From: an uncultured Paenibacillaceae bacterium
GTDB lineage: Bacteria > Bacillota > Bacilli > Paenibacillales > DA-C8
Direction of reading: 5' to 3'
Assembly: GCA_937957685.1 (NCBI GenBank)
Contig: CALGAO010000101.1
Coordinates: forward strand, 1 to 18,458
Length of the DNA stretch: 18,458 nt
A model generated the notes under the pieces. That model made no database searches, was not told the DNA's origin, and worked only from the letters and a program-made list of their open reading frames with translations. The position numbers and the translations under genes are program-made. Positions 1 to 7,783 of the stretch are shown piece by piece (position 1 is the first letter of the stretch; every line of letters begins with the position of its first letter).

Positions 1-878
1 TGGCGATAGAGGTTTCCATCCCGTTCATACCACAGGCAGCAGCCGCTTTCCTCCCAGGCGAACTGCCCGACTTCGTCAGCCAGCCTCTCGGTTGAAGCGC
101 CGGACTCATGCCTCGTGAGCAGCATTAACGTCCCCAGACCCGTTGCGTCATCATGATGGTCCAGATAGGCAACGAATCGTCCATCACCCGTTATCCGGAT
201 CGGTCCGAACCCGGCTTGATCGATGACAACAGACGCATCCTTCCCGTCTGTGACCAGCGCGGCACCGCTGCGAAGATAGATGACCGCATGCCTCTCATCC
301 GGATCAACACCCAGCGCCTGTGCTCCTTCTGCGATCACCGAACCTGCGCCATAATAATCGAACGAGTGTACCTGACCGTCGTCCGTCAGCGCGATCAGCC
401 TGTCGGGTAGAGGAACCGCATGCTCGACTCGCTCGATGAGCTGCTGCGGCTCCAGCCCGAATGTTTTCAGGAGAAGCTCGCGCTTCTCCGTGATCGCAAA
501 CACCTGGCGGCCTTCGTTCACGAAGCCGTAGCTGAACGGCTCGATGCCCTCCAGCAACGGATGAGGGCCTTGACCTTCAGCCAGATAATGCAGCACCTTA
601 GCTCCATCGAGCAACAGCAGATTGCCCGCATGCAACCGATGGCTGCCGGGAACGACATGCTCGGCGATCAGCCGCGGCGCTTCTCCCGGCGCTTTCCTGT
701 ACAAGGTGGCCAGTTCATCTCCGGGCTCCTGCTCATAGAGCCACAGGATCGGCGACACCTCTGACCCGGCGCTGTCCACCCGATCGGGGATCCCGATGCA
801 AGAGGTGGGCACGGTCAGAAGCAACGCCGCCATGATGATGCGAATCAAACCTGCTGAGGATAACCATGTCTTGCGCAT
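1..878 (-). CDS. Probable exported beta-propeller-like protein (5' part; runs off the left edge)
   Basis: An open frame starts at ATG 878 behind a GGGGAG ribosome site and stays open for 292 codons to the window edge, so the C-terminus is missing. The N-terminus has a basic residue pair, a hydrophobic stretch at about residues 9-24 and a Cys at 27. This looks like a lipoprotein or Sec signal, but the residues before the Cys (VPTSC) are a poor lipobox. The mature part has short recurrent strand-rich blocks of the type WLYEQEPGDELATLYR, and later YLDHHDD and LWYERDGNLYR. These are typical of TolB/WD40-like beta-propeller lipoproteins. No catalytic motif is visible. It lies 40 nt downstream of the GGDEF-EAL gene on the same strand, so co-transcription is likely. 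Function unknown; the fold is an inference from repeat rhythm. Confidence 0.65.
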   Translation of the reverse strand, partial: MRKTWLSSAGLIRIIMAALLLTVPTSCIGIPDRVDSAGSEVSPILWLYEQEPGDELATLYRKAPGEAPRLIAEHVVPGSHRLHAGNLLLLDGAKVLHYLAEGQGPHPLLEGIEPFSYGFVNEGRQVFAITEKRELLLKTFGLEPQQLIERVEHAVPLPDRLIALTDDGQVHSFDYYGAGSVIAEGAQALGVDPDERHAVIYLRSGAALVTDGKDASVVIDQAGFGPIRITGDGRFVAYLDHHDDATGLGTLMLLTRHESGASTERLADEVGQFAWEESGCCLWYERDGNLYR

Positions 879-918
879 CTCTTACTCCCCAATGCGTCGA
901 CACTTTCTGCCAGTTCTC

Positions 919-2409
919 CTAGGCATGTTTCATCAGTACATGAAGCAACTCATCCCGCGGCACCGGCGGGCAGAACAAGTATCCCTGGATCTCGTTGCAA
1001 TGGCTGTGGTTCAGATAGGACAGCTGTTCCTGCGTCTCCACTCCTTCGGCGATCACCTTCAGCCCCAGATGATGCGCCATGGAGATGATCGTCGAGACGA
1101 TGGCCGCATCGTTCGGGTCCTCCATCAGATCGCGGACGAAGCTGCGATCGATCTTCAGCTTGTGGATCGGGAACTTCCGCAGATAATTGAGCGAGCTGTA
1201 GCCTGTACCGAAGTCATCGATGCTGATCCGGACGCCGAGCTCATTCAGCCTGCGCAGCGTATCGATCGACCTCTCGACATCCATCGTCATCCCTTCGGTG
1301 ATCTCGAGCTCCAGATACTCCGCTTCCAGCCCCTCTTTCTGCAGTACCTTCGCCACCCGATCAGCCAGATCCTGTTGCAGAAATTGGCGCGAGGACAGAT
1401 TGACCGAGACGCTCAGGCCCCGGAAACCGATGCTGTGCAGCTGCTTGATCTGCCTGCAGGCTTCGCTTAACACCCAATCGCCGATCACTGTGATCAGCCC
1501 GTTCTCCTCGGCCGCCGTGATGAACTTGCCGGGAGATACCATGCCTCGCTCCGGATGGTTCCAGCGGATGAGCGCTTCTACGCCGACCATCCTGTTGGTC
1601 GCCAGATCGAACTGAGGCTGGAAATACAGCTCGAACTCCCGATCGACGATCGCGCGGCGCAGCTCGTTCTCCAGCCTGAGCCGCTCGTACGATTCGATAT
1701 CCAGCGCAGAGGTGTACATCACATATGGGCTGTTGGTTTGGTCTTTGGCGCGGGAGAGGGCGATGCTTGCATGTTTGATCAGCGTATCCGCATCGATCGG
1801 CTCGTCGTCCGGTCGATGAAGCGCCACGCCGATGCTGACCGTCGTATGTAATTTATAATCCGGATAGATGAAAGGGCTATCAAAAATCTGATGGATGCGT
1901 CCGGCGATCGCTTCGATCTCCTCGAGATGGTTCCGATTCCGGAGCAGGAGGATAAACTCGTCGCCTTCCATGCGGGCTGCGACATCCCCTTCAGCGATGC
2001 ACCGGGTCAGCCGCTCCGCAGACTGAAGGAGGATGAGATCGCCGAAGTCGTGGCCCAGCGTGTCGTTAAACAGGCGGAAACGATCGATGTCAACGGACAG
2101 GAGAGCAACGATGCCGCGCCTGTCTGTGAGTGCCGCCTCCAGCTGCTCGCGAAAGAACCGGCGGTTCGGAAGTCCTGTCAGATCGTCATAATAGGCCATC
2201 TGCCTGATCCGGTCCTCCGACCTTTTGAACATCCTCTCCTGTTCCAGATAATATCTCCTTATCATAAGCAGCAACATGCAGCAGAACAAGGCGATGCAGG
2301 CGGTCAGTAGAGCGGCATGCAGCCTGGAGGGCACGATCATGAAACAGATGGCGCTCAAACAGACGAATCCGGCGATGATGGTGAAGGAATATGTTCTGGA
2401 TGATGGCAA
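919..2409 (-). CDS. Membrane-anchored GGDEF-EAL cyclic-di-GMP protein, probable phosphodiesterase
   Basis: This 496-residue protein starts at TTG 2409, chosen because GGAGAG lies 7 nt upstream. Two hydrophobic segments (about residues 8-26 and 33-50) anchor it, followed by a short linker. A GGDEF domain (about 72-232) keeps the NDTLGHDFGD loop, but the signature reads EGDEF (148-152). It has no RxxD inhibitory site before it, and its usual Gly-Arg-Asn end is lost. The EAL domain (about 245-490) looks complete: VEALIRW at 277-283, VNLS near 337, ELEITEG at 367-373, DDFGTG at 398-403, KIDRSF near 419 and AEGVE at 454-458. From family knowledge, an intact EAL with a weak GGDEF suggests c-di-GMP hydrolysis, perhaps with GTP sensing by the GGDEF domain. 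It carries no extracellular sensor domain of any size. The probable exported protein gene follows 40 nt downstream. Confidence 0.93.
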   Translation of the reverse strand: MPSSRTYSFTIIAGFVCLSAICFMIVPSRLHAALLTACIALFCCMLLLMIRRYYLEQERMFKRSEDRIRQMAYYDDLTGLPNRRFFREQLEAALTDRRGIVALLSVDIDRFRLFNDTLGHDFGDLILLQSAERLTRCIAEGDVAARMEGDEFILLLRNRNHLEEIEAIAGRIHQIFDSPFIYPDYKLHTTVSIGVALHRPDDEPIDADTLIKHASIALSRAKDQTNSPYVMYTSALDIESYERLRLENELRRAIVDREFELYFQPQFDLATNRMVGVEALIRWNHPERGMVSPGKFITAAEENGLITVIGDWVLSEACRQIKQLHSIGFRGLSVSVNLSSRQFLQQDLADRVAKVLQKEGLEAEYLELEITEGMTMDVERSIDTLRRLNELGVRISIDDFGTGYSSLNYLRKFPIHKLKIDRSFVRDLMEDPNDAAIVSTIISMAHHLGLKVIAEGVETQEQLSYLNHSHCNEIQGYLFCPPVPRDELLHVLMKHA

Positions 2410-2504
2410 CAGCTACTCTCCTTCCCGAAATAGCACACAGGATGTTAGATTGAATATTATTCGCCGTCTATGGTCCATTTCCTTCCTGTTTCTTCAACGA
2501 ACCG

Positions 2505-2891
2505 TCATGGTTTTTTGGCGACTTTCCTGACCGACAGGGCAAGGAACAGCCAGCCGAGCATCATGCTGAATCCGCCGAAGGGAGCGACGATGCCGAAGCT
2601 GTTGATGCCGAGCAAACTGACCGTGTACAGACTCCCGGAGAAGAGCGCGACGCCGACGATGAAGAAGATGCCGGAGAGGCGAATCTGCCGTTGGTCGACG
2701 GACGCATGGGCAGCTGCGATGCCCGCGAGCACGAGGGCGATGGCATGATACATCTGGTATTCAACCCCCGTATGATAGGTATCCATAGCATCCGCCGTCA
2801 GTCTGCTCTCAAGCGCATGCGCGCCGAAGGCGCCGAAGGCGATGGCGAGCAGGCCGAGGATGCTTCCGATCATGATATAACGTTTTGCCAT
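2505..2891 (-). CDS. ywdK: DUF423 family small membrane protein (YwdK-like)
   Basis: This is a 128-residue, very hydrophobic protein with about four membrane segments. The start at ATG 2891 (MAKRYIMIGSILG) fits the family length of 120-130 residues and has AAGGA upstream; an in-frame extension to 3005 looks non-coding. Family hallmarks visible are GAFGAHALESRL near the N-terminus, YHTGVEYQMYHAIAL in the middle (the conserved Tyr/His-rich stretch), FSGSLY, and a Gly-rich APFGGFSMMLGW near the end. Members are inner-membrane proteins of unknown biochemical role (YwdK in Bacillus, YgdD in E. coli). The gene lies 95 nt upstream of the GGDEF-EAL gene on the same strand. The gap is long enough for a separate promoter, so an operon is not certain. 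Confidence 0.9.
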   Translation of the reverse strand: MAKRYIMIGSILGLLAIAFGAFGAHALESRLTADAMDTYHTGVEYQMYHAIALVLAGIAAAHASVDQRQIRLSGIFFIVGVALFSGSLYTVSLLGINSFGIVAPFGGFSMMLGWLFLALSVRKVAKKP

Positions 2892-3255
2892 GTAACTCAG
2901 ATCCTTTCCGATGCGATGGTGTGCTGCAATCAAGTTCAGAGAAGCCTGGTCAGAGACGTCTGACCGTCCGCGAGACAGCACGAGCAGCGCGACAACGGAG
3001 CGCATCTGTCAGGCCCGCCGGAACGACGCAGGATGATGGATGGTCATAATGATTCTATTGTAGTCCACATTTCGGTTCACGTCACTATATGCATGAGTGC
3101 ATCCTCTTCCATGCCCTGTTGACGCCCCCGACCTGCGGTGCAGATGGTGTTCCCATATCTGTAAATAGGCGTTTCTCAGGCCACAAACTCCTCACATATA
3201 TGCGAAACAGCTGAATATATTGGTAATATTCCATCTGCTTTCGGGAGGTGTCGGT
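2892..3255. other. Divergent intergenic region between ywdK and yhbH
   Basis: These 364 bases separate the start of the DUF423 gene (minus strand) from the start of yhbH (plus strand). The right end (3193-3249) holds the yhbH promoter-like motif and ribosome site. In the rest I see no convincing gene, RNA or hairpin. Confidence 0.5.
3193..3221 (+). promoter_or_regulatory. Sigma-E-like promoter of yhbH
   Basis: CACATAT (3193-3199) is followed after 14 nt by AATATATT (3214-3221). This fits the mother-cell sigma-E layout (CATATT-like -35, CATACAnT-like -10, 13-15 nt apart) and puts the transcript start about 28 nt before the yhbH start codon. The same layout, CACATA-N12-CTGAATATAT, recurs exactly upstream of spoVR. 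The -10 matches consensus only partly, so the assignment to sigma E rests on the shared motif and on the known sigma-E control of the Bacillus homologues. Confidence 0.5.
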
Positions 3256-4404
3256 ATGTCAGGACCTTTGTTTATCGTGTCCAGGGACGATTGGTCGCTG
3301 CACCGCAAGGGATATCAGGATCAAGCCCGCCATCAGCAGAAGGTGCGCGAAGCGCTCAAACGCAGCCTGCCCGATCTCATCTCCGAAGAGAACATCATCA
3401 TGTCCGACGGCAGGCGGATCGTCAAGGTGCCGATACGCAGCCTCGATGAGTATAAATTTCGCTATAACTACAACAAGAGCAAGCACGTTGGTCAAGGCAA
3501 CGGGAACAGCAAGGTTGGAGATGTGCTCGGAACGGACGGATCAGCAGCCAGGGCTCCAGGCAAGGGAGAGGGCGCCGGCGACGTGCCGGGCATTGATTAT
3601 TATGAAGCGGAAGTGAATCTGGAGGAGATCGAGAGCCTGCTGTTCGAGGACCTGGAGCTGCCGAATCTGAAGCCGAAGAGCGAGCAGGATACGGAAGTCA
3701 CGGACATCACCTTTAATGACGTCCGCAAGAAAGGCATTCAGACGAACATCGACAAGAAGCGGACGATCCTGGAGGCGATCAAGCGCAACGCCAGGGAAGG
3801 CGCGGCCAGGCTGAGCATCTCGCCGGAGGATCTTCGCTACAAGACGTGGACGGAGGTGCGCAAACCGCACTCGAATGCCGTCATCATCGCGATGATGGAT
3901 ACGTCAGGCTCGATGGGGCAGTTCGAGAAATATGTCGCGCGCAGCTTCTTCTTCTGGATGACCAGATTCCTCCGGCACAAATACGAACGCGTCGAGATCG
4001 TCTTCATCGCCCACCATACGGAGGCGAAGGAAGTGACGGAGGAGGAGTTTTTCACCAAAGGGGAGAGCGGGGGCACGATCTGCTCCTCGGCCTACGCCAA
4101 GGCGCTTGAGATCATCGATACCAGGTTCTCACCGGAGCGCTTCAACATCTATCCGTTCCACTTCTCGGACGGAGATAATCTGACAAGCGACAACGAGCGT
4201 TGCGTGAAGTACATCGACGAGCTGATCAGGCGAAGCAACCTGTTCGGCTACGGCGAGGTCAACCAATACAACCGCAGCAGCACCCTGATGTCCTCCTATC
4301 GCCATATCAATAAACCGGAATTCCGTCACTATATTATTCGTGAGAAGAAGGAAGTGTACGCCGCGCTGAAGACCTTTTTCTCCGCACAACCACGGACGGG
4401 ATAG
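3256..4404 (+). CDS. yhbH: YhbH, DUF444 von Willebrand A-like sporulation protein
   Basis: This 382-residue protein starts at ATG 3256, just after GGGAGGTG; an upstream in-frame ATG at 3220 lacks such a site and lies within the promoter. The sequence is closely similar to B. subtilis YhbH along its whole length: DDWSLHRKGYQDQ at residue 11, EENIIMSDGR near 45, the Gly-rich HVGQGNGNS at 77-85, the metal-ion-dependent adhesion-type motif DTSGSMG at 215-221, RSFFFWMTRFLR at 229-240, IAHHTEAKEV near 251, GESGGTICSS at 269-278 and FHFSDGDNLTSDN at 301-313. From established knowledge, this family works with the PrkA kinase/AAA protein and SpoVR. In Bacillus it is expressed in the mother cell and affects spore properties. 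The other two members lie 8 and 11 kb away here. tgl follows 170 nt downstream on the same strand. Confidence 0.97.
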   Translation: MSGPLFIVSRDDWSLHRKGYQDQARHQQKVREALKRSLPDLISEENIIMSDGRRIVKVPIRSLDEYKFRYNYNKSKHVGQGNGNSKVGDVLGTDGSAARAPGKGEGAGDVPGIDYYEAEVNLEEIESLLFEDLELPNLKPKSEQDTEVTDITFNDVRKKGIQTNIDKKRTILEAIKRNAREGAARLSISPEDLRYKTWTEVRKPHSNAVIIAMMDTSGSMGQFEKYVARSFFFWMTRFLRHKYERVEIVFIAHHTEAKEVTEEEFFTKGESGGTICSSAYAKALEIIDTRFSPERFNIYPFHFSDGDNLTSDNERCVKYIDELIRRSNLFGYGEVNQYNRSSTLMSSYRHINKPEFRHYIIREKKEVYAALKTFFSAQPRTG

Positions 4405-4408
4405 CAGG

Positions 4409-4442
4409 CGGCTTGTCTTCACTGCTGCGCAGCGACAAGCCG
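4409..4442 (+). repeat. Inverted repeat after yhbH
   Basis: Perfect 9-bp arms CGGCTTGTC (4409-4417) and GACAAGCCG (4434-4442) flank a 16-nt loop that itself contains the palindrome GCTGCGCAGC. There is no T-tract behind it, so it is a weak candidate for transcript-end stabilisation or attenuation before tgl and not a classical terminator. Confidence 0.5.
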
Positions 4443-4573
4443 TCCGACGGCAATGATATGCGTCCGATTCAGACTCTCTGCTCCGTCGCGGCGCGAGCAG
4501 GTCCTTGCCGATGTACGCTCCGGCCACGGACGATAGTCTGGTCAAAGATGAACAGTCATGGAGGTGGATCCAT

Positions 4574-5638
4574 GTGATCCTTGTCGCCGGGTCTCCCGCG
4601 AATGTCGATACGTCTTCCTGGCCGCCGCGCGCCCGCGAGATCTACGAGCGCAAACGCAGAAGCCCCTATGTGTTCAACTATTCGTCGCCTGACCATCTCA
4701 AGTTCGAAATGTTGCTCAGAGCCGCGATCGTGCAAGCGGCCATCGATCTGGACATGAGCGGCGCAGAATTTGCCACCTTTGAATATGCACGATGCAACGG
4801 GAGGTATTGGCTCCTGACCCCGCAAGGCGGCTTTCTGCTCAAGCAAGGAGTCCGCCCCTCTGAAGCAATTCGCGACATTTATCAGAGCGGGCCGATGTAC
4901 GCCTTCGAGTGTGCGACGGCGATTCCGATCGTCTATTACAAGGCGGTTCTGGATGTGATGGGCGAGGAGCAGTTCGATCGCCTGTTCCAGAATCTGCTGC
5001 TGTACAGCTGGAATTACGACAGCGATCTCGGCCTGATCCAGGAACGGGTCAGTCCGGAACGAGCGTTTCCCGGCGATGTGCTGTATTTCGACAATCCCGA
5101 TTTTCATCCGCGTGCGCCGGAATGGCAGGGCGTCAACGTGGTGATGATCGATGACAATCTGTTCTTTGGACATGGCGTCGGGATCACGACCGGGGAGGAG
5201 ATCATCCACGGGCTGAATATGCGCCGGCGGCTCTTCAGCTTCAGGTCGGCCTATCTGATGGACCTGATCGTCTACCCGGACTTCGCATACCTGTCCAGAT
5301 TCATGCCGCGTCAGCCTGCGGATGCGGCAAGCGCGGCGGCTTCAGGCGCATCCGGCTCGGTTGCCGCGGGCGCTGCCGGCTTGACCGACGCTGGAGCTTC
5401 AAGCCTATCTGCCGCAAGCAGCGCATCCCCATCCGTCGCCCCTGGAGCTCCAGGATCTGCCTCCACGGGCGCATCCGGCCTGATCGGCGCCGGGGCTTCC
5501 GGAAGTTCCGGAACAGCTGGCTCAGCAGATGCCCTGATCTCCGCTCCATGGCTTACTTTGCCTCAACCGCAGGATGAACAGCATCGCGGCCTGCCGCGCA
5601 TCCGCGCCAGGGTGGGCCGACGCAGGTATATATGGTAG
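4574..5638 (+). CDS. tgl: Spore coat protein-glutamine gamma-glutamyltransferase (transglutaminase) with low-complexity tail
   Basis: This 354-residue protein starts at GTG 4574, which follows GGAGGTGG at 6 nt and gives an N-terminus (M-ILVAGSP) matching B. subtilis Tgl (MIIVSGQL). Upstream ATG/TTG codons have no ribosome site. The enzyme forms isopeptide bonds between Gln and Lys side chains of spore coat proteins. Landmarks are SGAEFATFE near 62, YAFECATAI with the catalytic Cys113 and adjacent Glu112, GDVLYFDNPDF near 167-177, and FFGHGVG with His200. The position of B. subtilis Glu187 is Val here (QGVNVV, residues 185-190). The B. subtilis enzyme ends at about 245 residues. This one continues about 107 residues: an Ala/Ser/Gly-rich stretch (about 250-330), then a Pro/basic end (RARVGRRRYIW). 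I see no clear sigma-K promoter, so transcription from yhbH is possible. Confidence 0.94.
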   Translation: MILVAGSPANVDTSSWPPRAREIYERKRRSPYVFNYSSPDHLKFEMLLRAAIVQAAIDLDMSGAEFATFEYARCNGRYWLLTPQGGFLLKQGVRPSEAIRDIYQSGPMYAFECATAIPIVYYKAVLDVMGEEQFDRLFQNLLLYSWNYDSDLGLIQERVSPERAFPGDVLYFDNPDFHPRAPEWQGVNVVMIDDNLFFGHGVGITTGEEIIHGLNMRRRLFSFRSAYLMDLIVYPDFAYLSRFMPRQPADAASAAASGASGSVAAGAAGLTDAGASSLSAASSASPSVAPGAPGSASTGASGLIGAGASGSSGTAGSADALISAPWLTLPQPQDEQHRGLPRIRARVGRRRYIW

Positions 5639-5640
5639 CA

Positions 5641-5672
5641 AAAAAGGACGGAACCGTTTTCCGTCCTTTCTT
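5641..5672. terminator. Bidirectional rho-independent terminator between tgl and the anti-sigma gene
   Basis: The stem GGACGGAA (5646-5653) pairs with TTCCGTCC (5659-5666), extended by A/T pairs, with a 5-nt loop. It starts 2 nt after the tgl stop. The minus-strand reading ends in six T residues and the plus-strand reading in TTTCTT, so it can serve both convergent transcripts. Confidence 0.88.
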
Positions 5673-5750
5673 CGTGTTTCTTGACCTGTCAAGAGCCGTC
5701 TGGCGATTGTGTCCGCCACCGCGGTTCTTCCTCGAACTTCACGACGTTTG

Positions 5751-5764
5751 GACTTCCGCTATCC
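5751..5764 (+). repeat. Dispersed intergenic repeat, copy 1
   Basis: GACTTCCGCTATCC here recurs in inverted orientation at 11732-11745. Each copy lies near CGACGTTTGG (about 5743-5752 and 11698-11707). The same gap also holds a perfect 12-bp palindrome, CTGTCCGGACAG, at 5789-5800. The rest of the 223-base gap to the next gene shows nothing I recognise. Confidence 0.4.
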
Positions 5765-5895
5765 GCAGGACCTGGAGGGGATCGGTGACTGTCCGGACAG
5801 CGCTTCTCTCCCGTAATCCGGCAGGCTCGAGTATCCGTCATCCCCTCACTCCTCTGCGGACGTCCGCGCCGACCTGATTCCGGTCATCCGGTGGC

Positions 5896-6813
5896 TTATT
5901 GCCCTGCAACCGCTCCTGCTGCCAAGGCCTCCAGCAGGCTGATCAACGCCTGTTTGCCTTGCTCGCCAAGGTCAGTCGTCGACAGGTGATAGTACAGGGA
6001 GCCTGCGCCATGGCCATGTTTCCAGAACAGTTCCTGAGATCCGTCCACCTTCGCGATATACCCTTCCGTTCCAAGTATGCTCACGACGGCGGTATCCGTG
6101 TGCTGGGCAAGATCCGTATACCATGTATCCGCATGCTCTCCGCCCAGGATGCTGGCCACATAAGACTCCTCGGCCAGCTCCAGATTCAGCGTGACACCAG
6201 CCGTTTCAGCTTGCTGAGCTGTTATGACCCGCGTCACCGTCTGCCCGCTCGCCTCGCCTTCCGCATAGATATCATCCAGCAGTTCTGGTGAAGGATGCAG
6301 GAACCCGATGCCATGGCCCTCCACGAACGTGAACGGCTCCGGCACGCTTGCCGGCAACGCAAAGTTCTCGCCGACGATGCTCTTCAGATCCTCATAATCC
6401 TGCACCACCGACGGGACCGTATACGAGCCGATGATCTTCTGCGGATTGTCTTCCGCCTTGTAGACCAGCACTGTCTCGCCCGGCTGCGCCAAGCTGATGT
6501 AGGACTCCCACTCGCTGTCCGACACTGGGGATGGGAGGTTAGCGCTGTTGTAATCGCGAATCTTCAGCACCGTGTCTCCGGCATCATTCTTCAGCCACAC
6601 CCCGCTCAGATAGGCGAATCCGCTTCCGATCAGGATACAGGTTGCAAGCAGAGGCACCATCCACGCCCGTCTGCGTATGGACAGGAATTTGCTTCGATCT
6701 TCCTTCCGCTGCAACCGCGCCACCGATTCCATCACCCGATCATGCACATCCATGGGCGGCATGGTGGCCGAAGCCAGCTTGTACTCCCAGCTACCTTCAT
6801 ATCGATTGGTCAT
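5896..6813 (-). CDS. Membrane-anchored probable anti-sigma factor partner of the upstream ECF sigma
   Basis: This is a 305-residue protein. Residues 1-48 form a cytoplasmic, charged N-terminus with a DVHDRVMESVARLQRKED helix, followed by a basic RRR stop and one membrane segment at about 51-70 (WMVPLLATCILIGSGFAYL). A large outside domain of about 230 residues contains VPSVVQDYEDLKSIVG and ALPASVPEPF, reminiscent of the DUF4367-type extracytoplasmic domains of Paenibacillus anti-sigma proteins. It has no HxxxCxxC zinc anti-sigma motif. The start at ATG 6813 overlaps the end of the sigma gene by 17 nt, a strong sign of translational coupling and of a sigma/anti-sigma pair. The role as anti-sigma is inferred from topology and context; the signal sensed is unknown. 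Confidence 0.7.
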   Translation of the reverse strand: MTNRYEGSWEYKLASATMPPMDVHDRVMESVARLQRKEDRSKFLSIRRRAWMVPLLATCILIGSGFAYLSGVWLKNDAGDTVLKIRDYNSANLPSPVSDSEWESYISLAQPGETVLVYKAEDNPQKIIGSYTVPSVVQDYEDLKSIVGENFALPASVPEPFTFVEGHGIGFLHPSPELLDDIYAEGEASGQTVTRVITAQQAETAGVTLNLELAEESYVASILGGEHADTWYTDLAQHTDTAVVSILGTEGYIAKVDGSQELFWKHGHGAGSLYYHLSTTDLGEQGKQALISLLEALAAGAVAGQ

Positions 6814-7399
6814 AAGTCGCCACTCCTCTCTTTAATTCAATATGGTGGGGCCGCTCGTGGGCTTGCTCCGTTCGCTCCATCCGGCACTTCATCTGCAGTT
6901 TCTGCCGTACCCGTTCATAGCGCTTGCGAAGCGCCGCCACGCTGATCCCCGTGATTCCGCTGATCTCCTCGTACGTCAAACCCTGAATGATGCGCATTAC
7001 CACCAGATTGCGCTCCTCCGCCTTCAGACCATCGAGCAATGACAAGTCATGTTCAGGCTCCGTCCGATTCGCCGCGGCACGCTCGTTCATCGCCGCTTCC
7101 TGATGCAGCAACGGAAGCAGCCGCATCAGGCCGGATCTCTTCTTCAGCTTGTTCATGCACAACCGGTAACAGATCGTATACAGCCAGGCCATCACCGATA
7201 CGTGATGCGTGTATTTGTCCAGATGCCGGTACATCCGGATATACACCTCCTGCACCACATCCTCGGCGTCCTGCACATTGCCCAGCATCGGATACGCATA
7301 CGTCAACAGCTTCTGCTGCGTCGCCTTGACGAGATCCGAGAAGGCTTCCTTGCTGCCGCCCTTGGCCTGTTCCACCCATTGCTCGAGCAGGTGCTCCAT
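6797..7399 (-). CDS. ECF-type RNA polymerase sigma factor
   Basis: This 200-residue protein starts at ATG 7399 with AAAGGAGGG 7 nt upstream. Region 2 is at about residues 20-88 (DLVKATQQKLLTYAYPMLG, DAEDVVQEVYIRMYRHL, and the -10-recognition helix MAWLYTICYRLCMNKLKK). Region 4 is at about 125-170 (LKAEERNLVVMRIIQGLTYEEISGITGIS, with the helix-turn-helix AALRKRYERVRQKL). A linker and a hydrophilic C-terminal tail (about 172-200) extend beyond region 4. The downstream membrane protein overlaps by 17 nt and is probably its anti-sigma. I cannot assign it to a named sigma. Upstream, TGTCAC (minus strand, 7453-7448) and GTCG (7433-7430) are 14 nt apart and might be an own promoter, but the spacing is short for ECF sites. 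Confidence 0.9.
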   Translation of the reverse strand: MEHLLEQWVEQAKGGSKEAFSDLVKATQQKLLTYAYPMLGNVQDAEDVVQEVYIRMYRHLDKYTHHVSVMAWLYTICYRLCMNKLKKRSGLMRLLPLLHQEAAMNERAAANRTEPEHDLSLLDGLKAEERNLVVMRIIQGLTYEEISGITGISVAALRKRYERVRQKLQMKCRMERTEQAHERPHHIELKRGVATYDQSI

Positions 7400-7458
7400 C
7401 GTCTGTCCCTCCTTTCACCTTATATAACCCGACTTCAACGTCCAAACGTGACATCATC

Positions 7459-7474
7459 GGATCAAAAATGATCC
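7459..7474. promoter_or_regulatory. 16-bp palindrome upstream of the ECF sigma gene
   Basis: GGATCA-AAAA-TGATCC is a perfect inverted repeat with a 4-bp centre, lying 60 nt upstream of the sigma start codon. Its size and position suit an operator for a dimeric regulator. No regulator is identified, and there is no expression evidence. Confidence 0.3.
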
Positions 7475-7783
7475 AAATCCAACGCAACATCGTTCCGCCG
7501 CCCCACCAAATTGAGGATCTCCCATATCCCATCGCTGTTCAGAAGAGACAAATGCCTTCGCCATGGTTTGGACGAAAGAAGTGAACCTGCCACGCGGAGT
7601 CCGGCCTTACGCCTTAAAACGGAACGTCGAACCGCTATTTGTGGTCAAACGGCCATTTTCTCACGGCTAACAAGGGGCGGAACGTCAGTGCGTTATGGGA
7701 TGATTTTGGTCGAATTTGCCAATCGATAGTTAACCTCATTGGATCAGAAAGCCGGTTAACAGGATCATCCTTGAGACCCATCC
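7475..7783. other. Non-coding interval upstream of the ECF sigma gene
   Basis: I see no credible gene here. Two copies of CGGAACGTC (7620-7628 and 7678-7686) are each followed by partly similar sequence (CG, TAT, GGTC, AA, CCA in the same order), suggesting a decayed repeat of about 58-65 nt. GTTAAC also occurs twice (about 7729 and 7755). Confidence 0.3.

Noticed and set aside
2892..3005. In-frame extension of the DUF423 gene to 3005
   Set aside because: It would add 38 polar residues unlike the family, and the ATG at 2891 has its own AAGGA and gives the family length.
4505..4573. TTG 4505 or ATG 4511 as start of tgl
   Set aside because: Neither has a ribosome site, while GTG 4574 has GGAGGTGG at ideal distance and matches the Tgl N-terminus.
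7430..7453. Autoregulatory ECF promoter TGTCAC-N14-GTCG upstream of the second sigma gene
   Set aside because: The spacer is shorter than usual for ECF promoters and there is no consensus for this sigma, so it is only noted in the gene entry.
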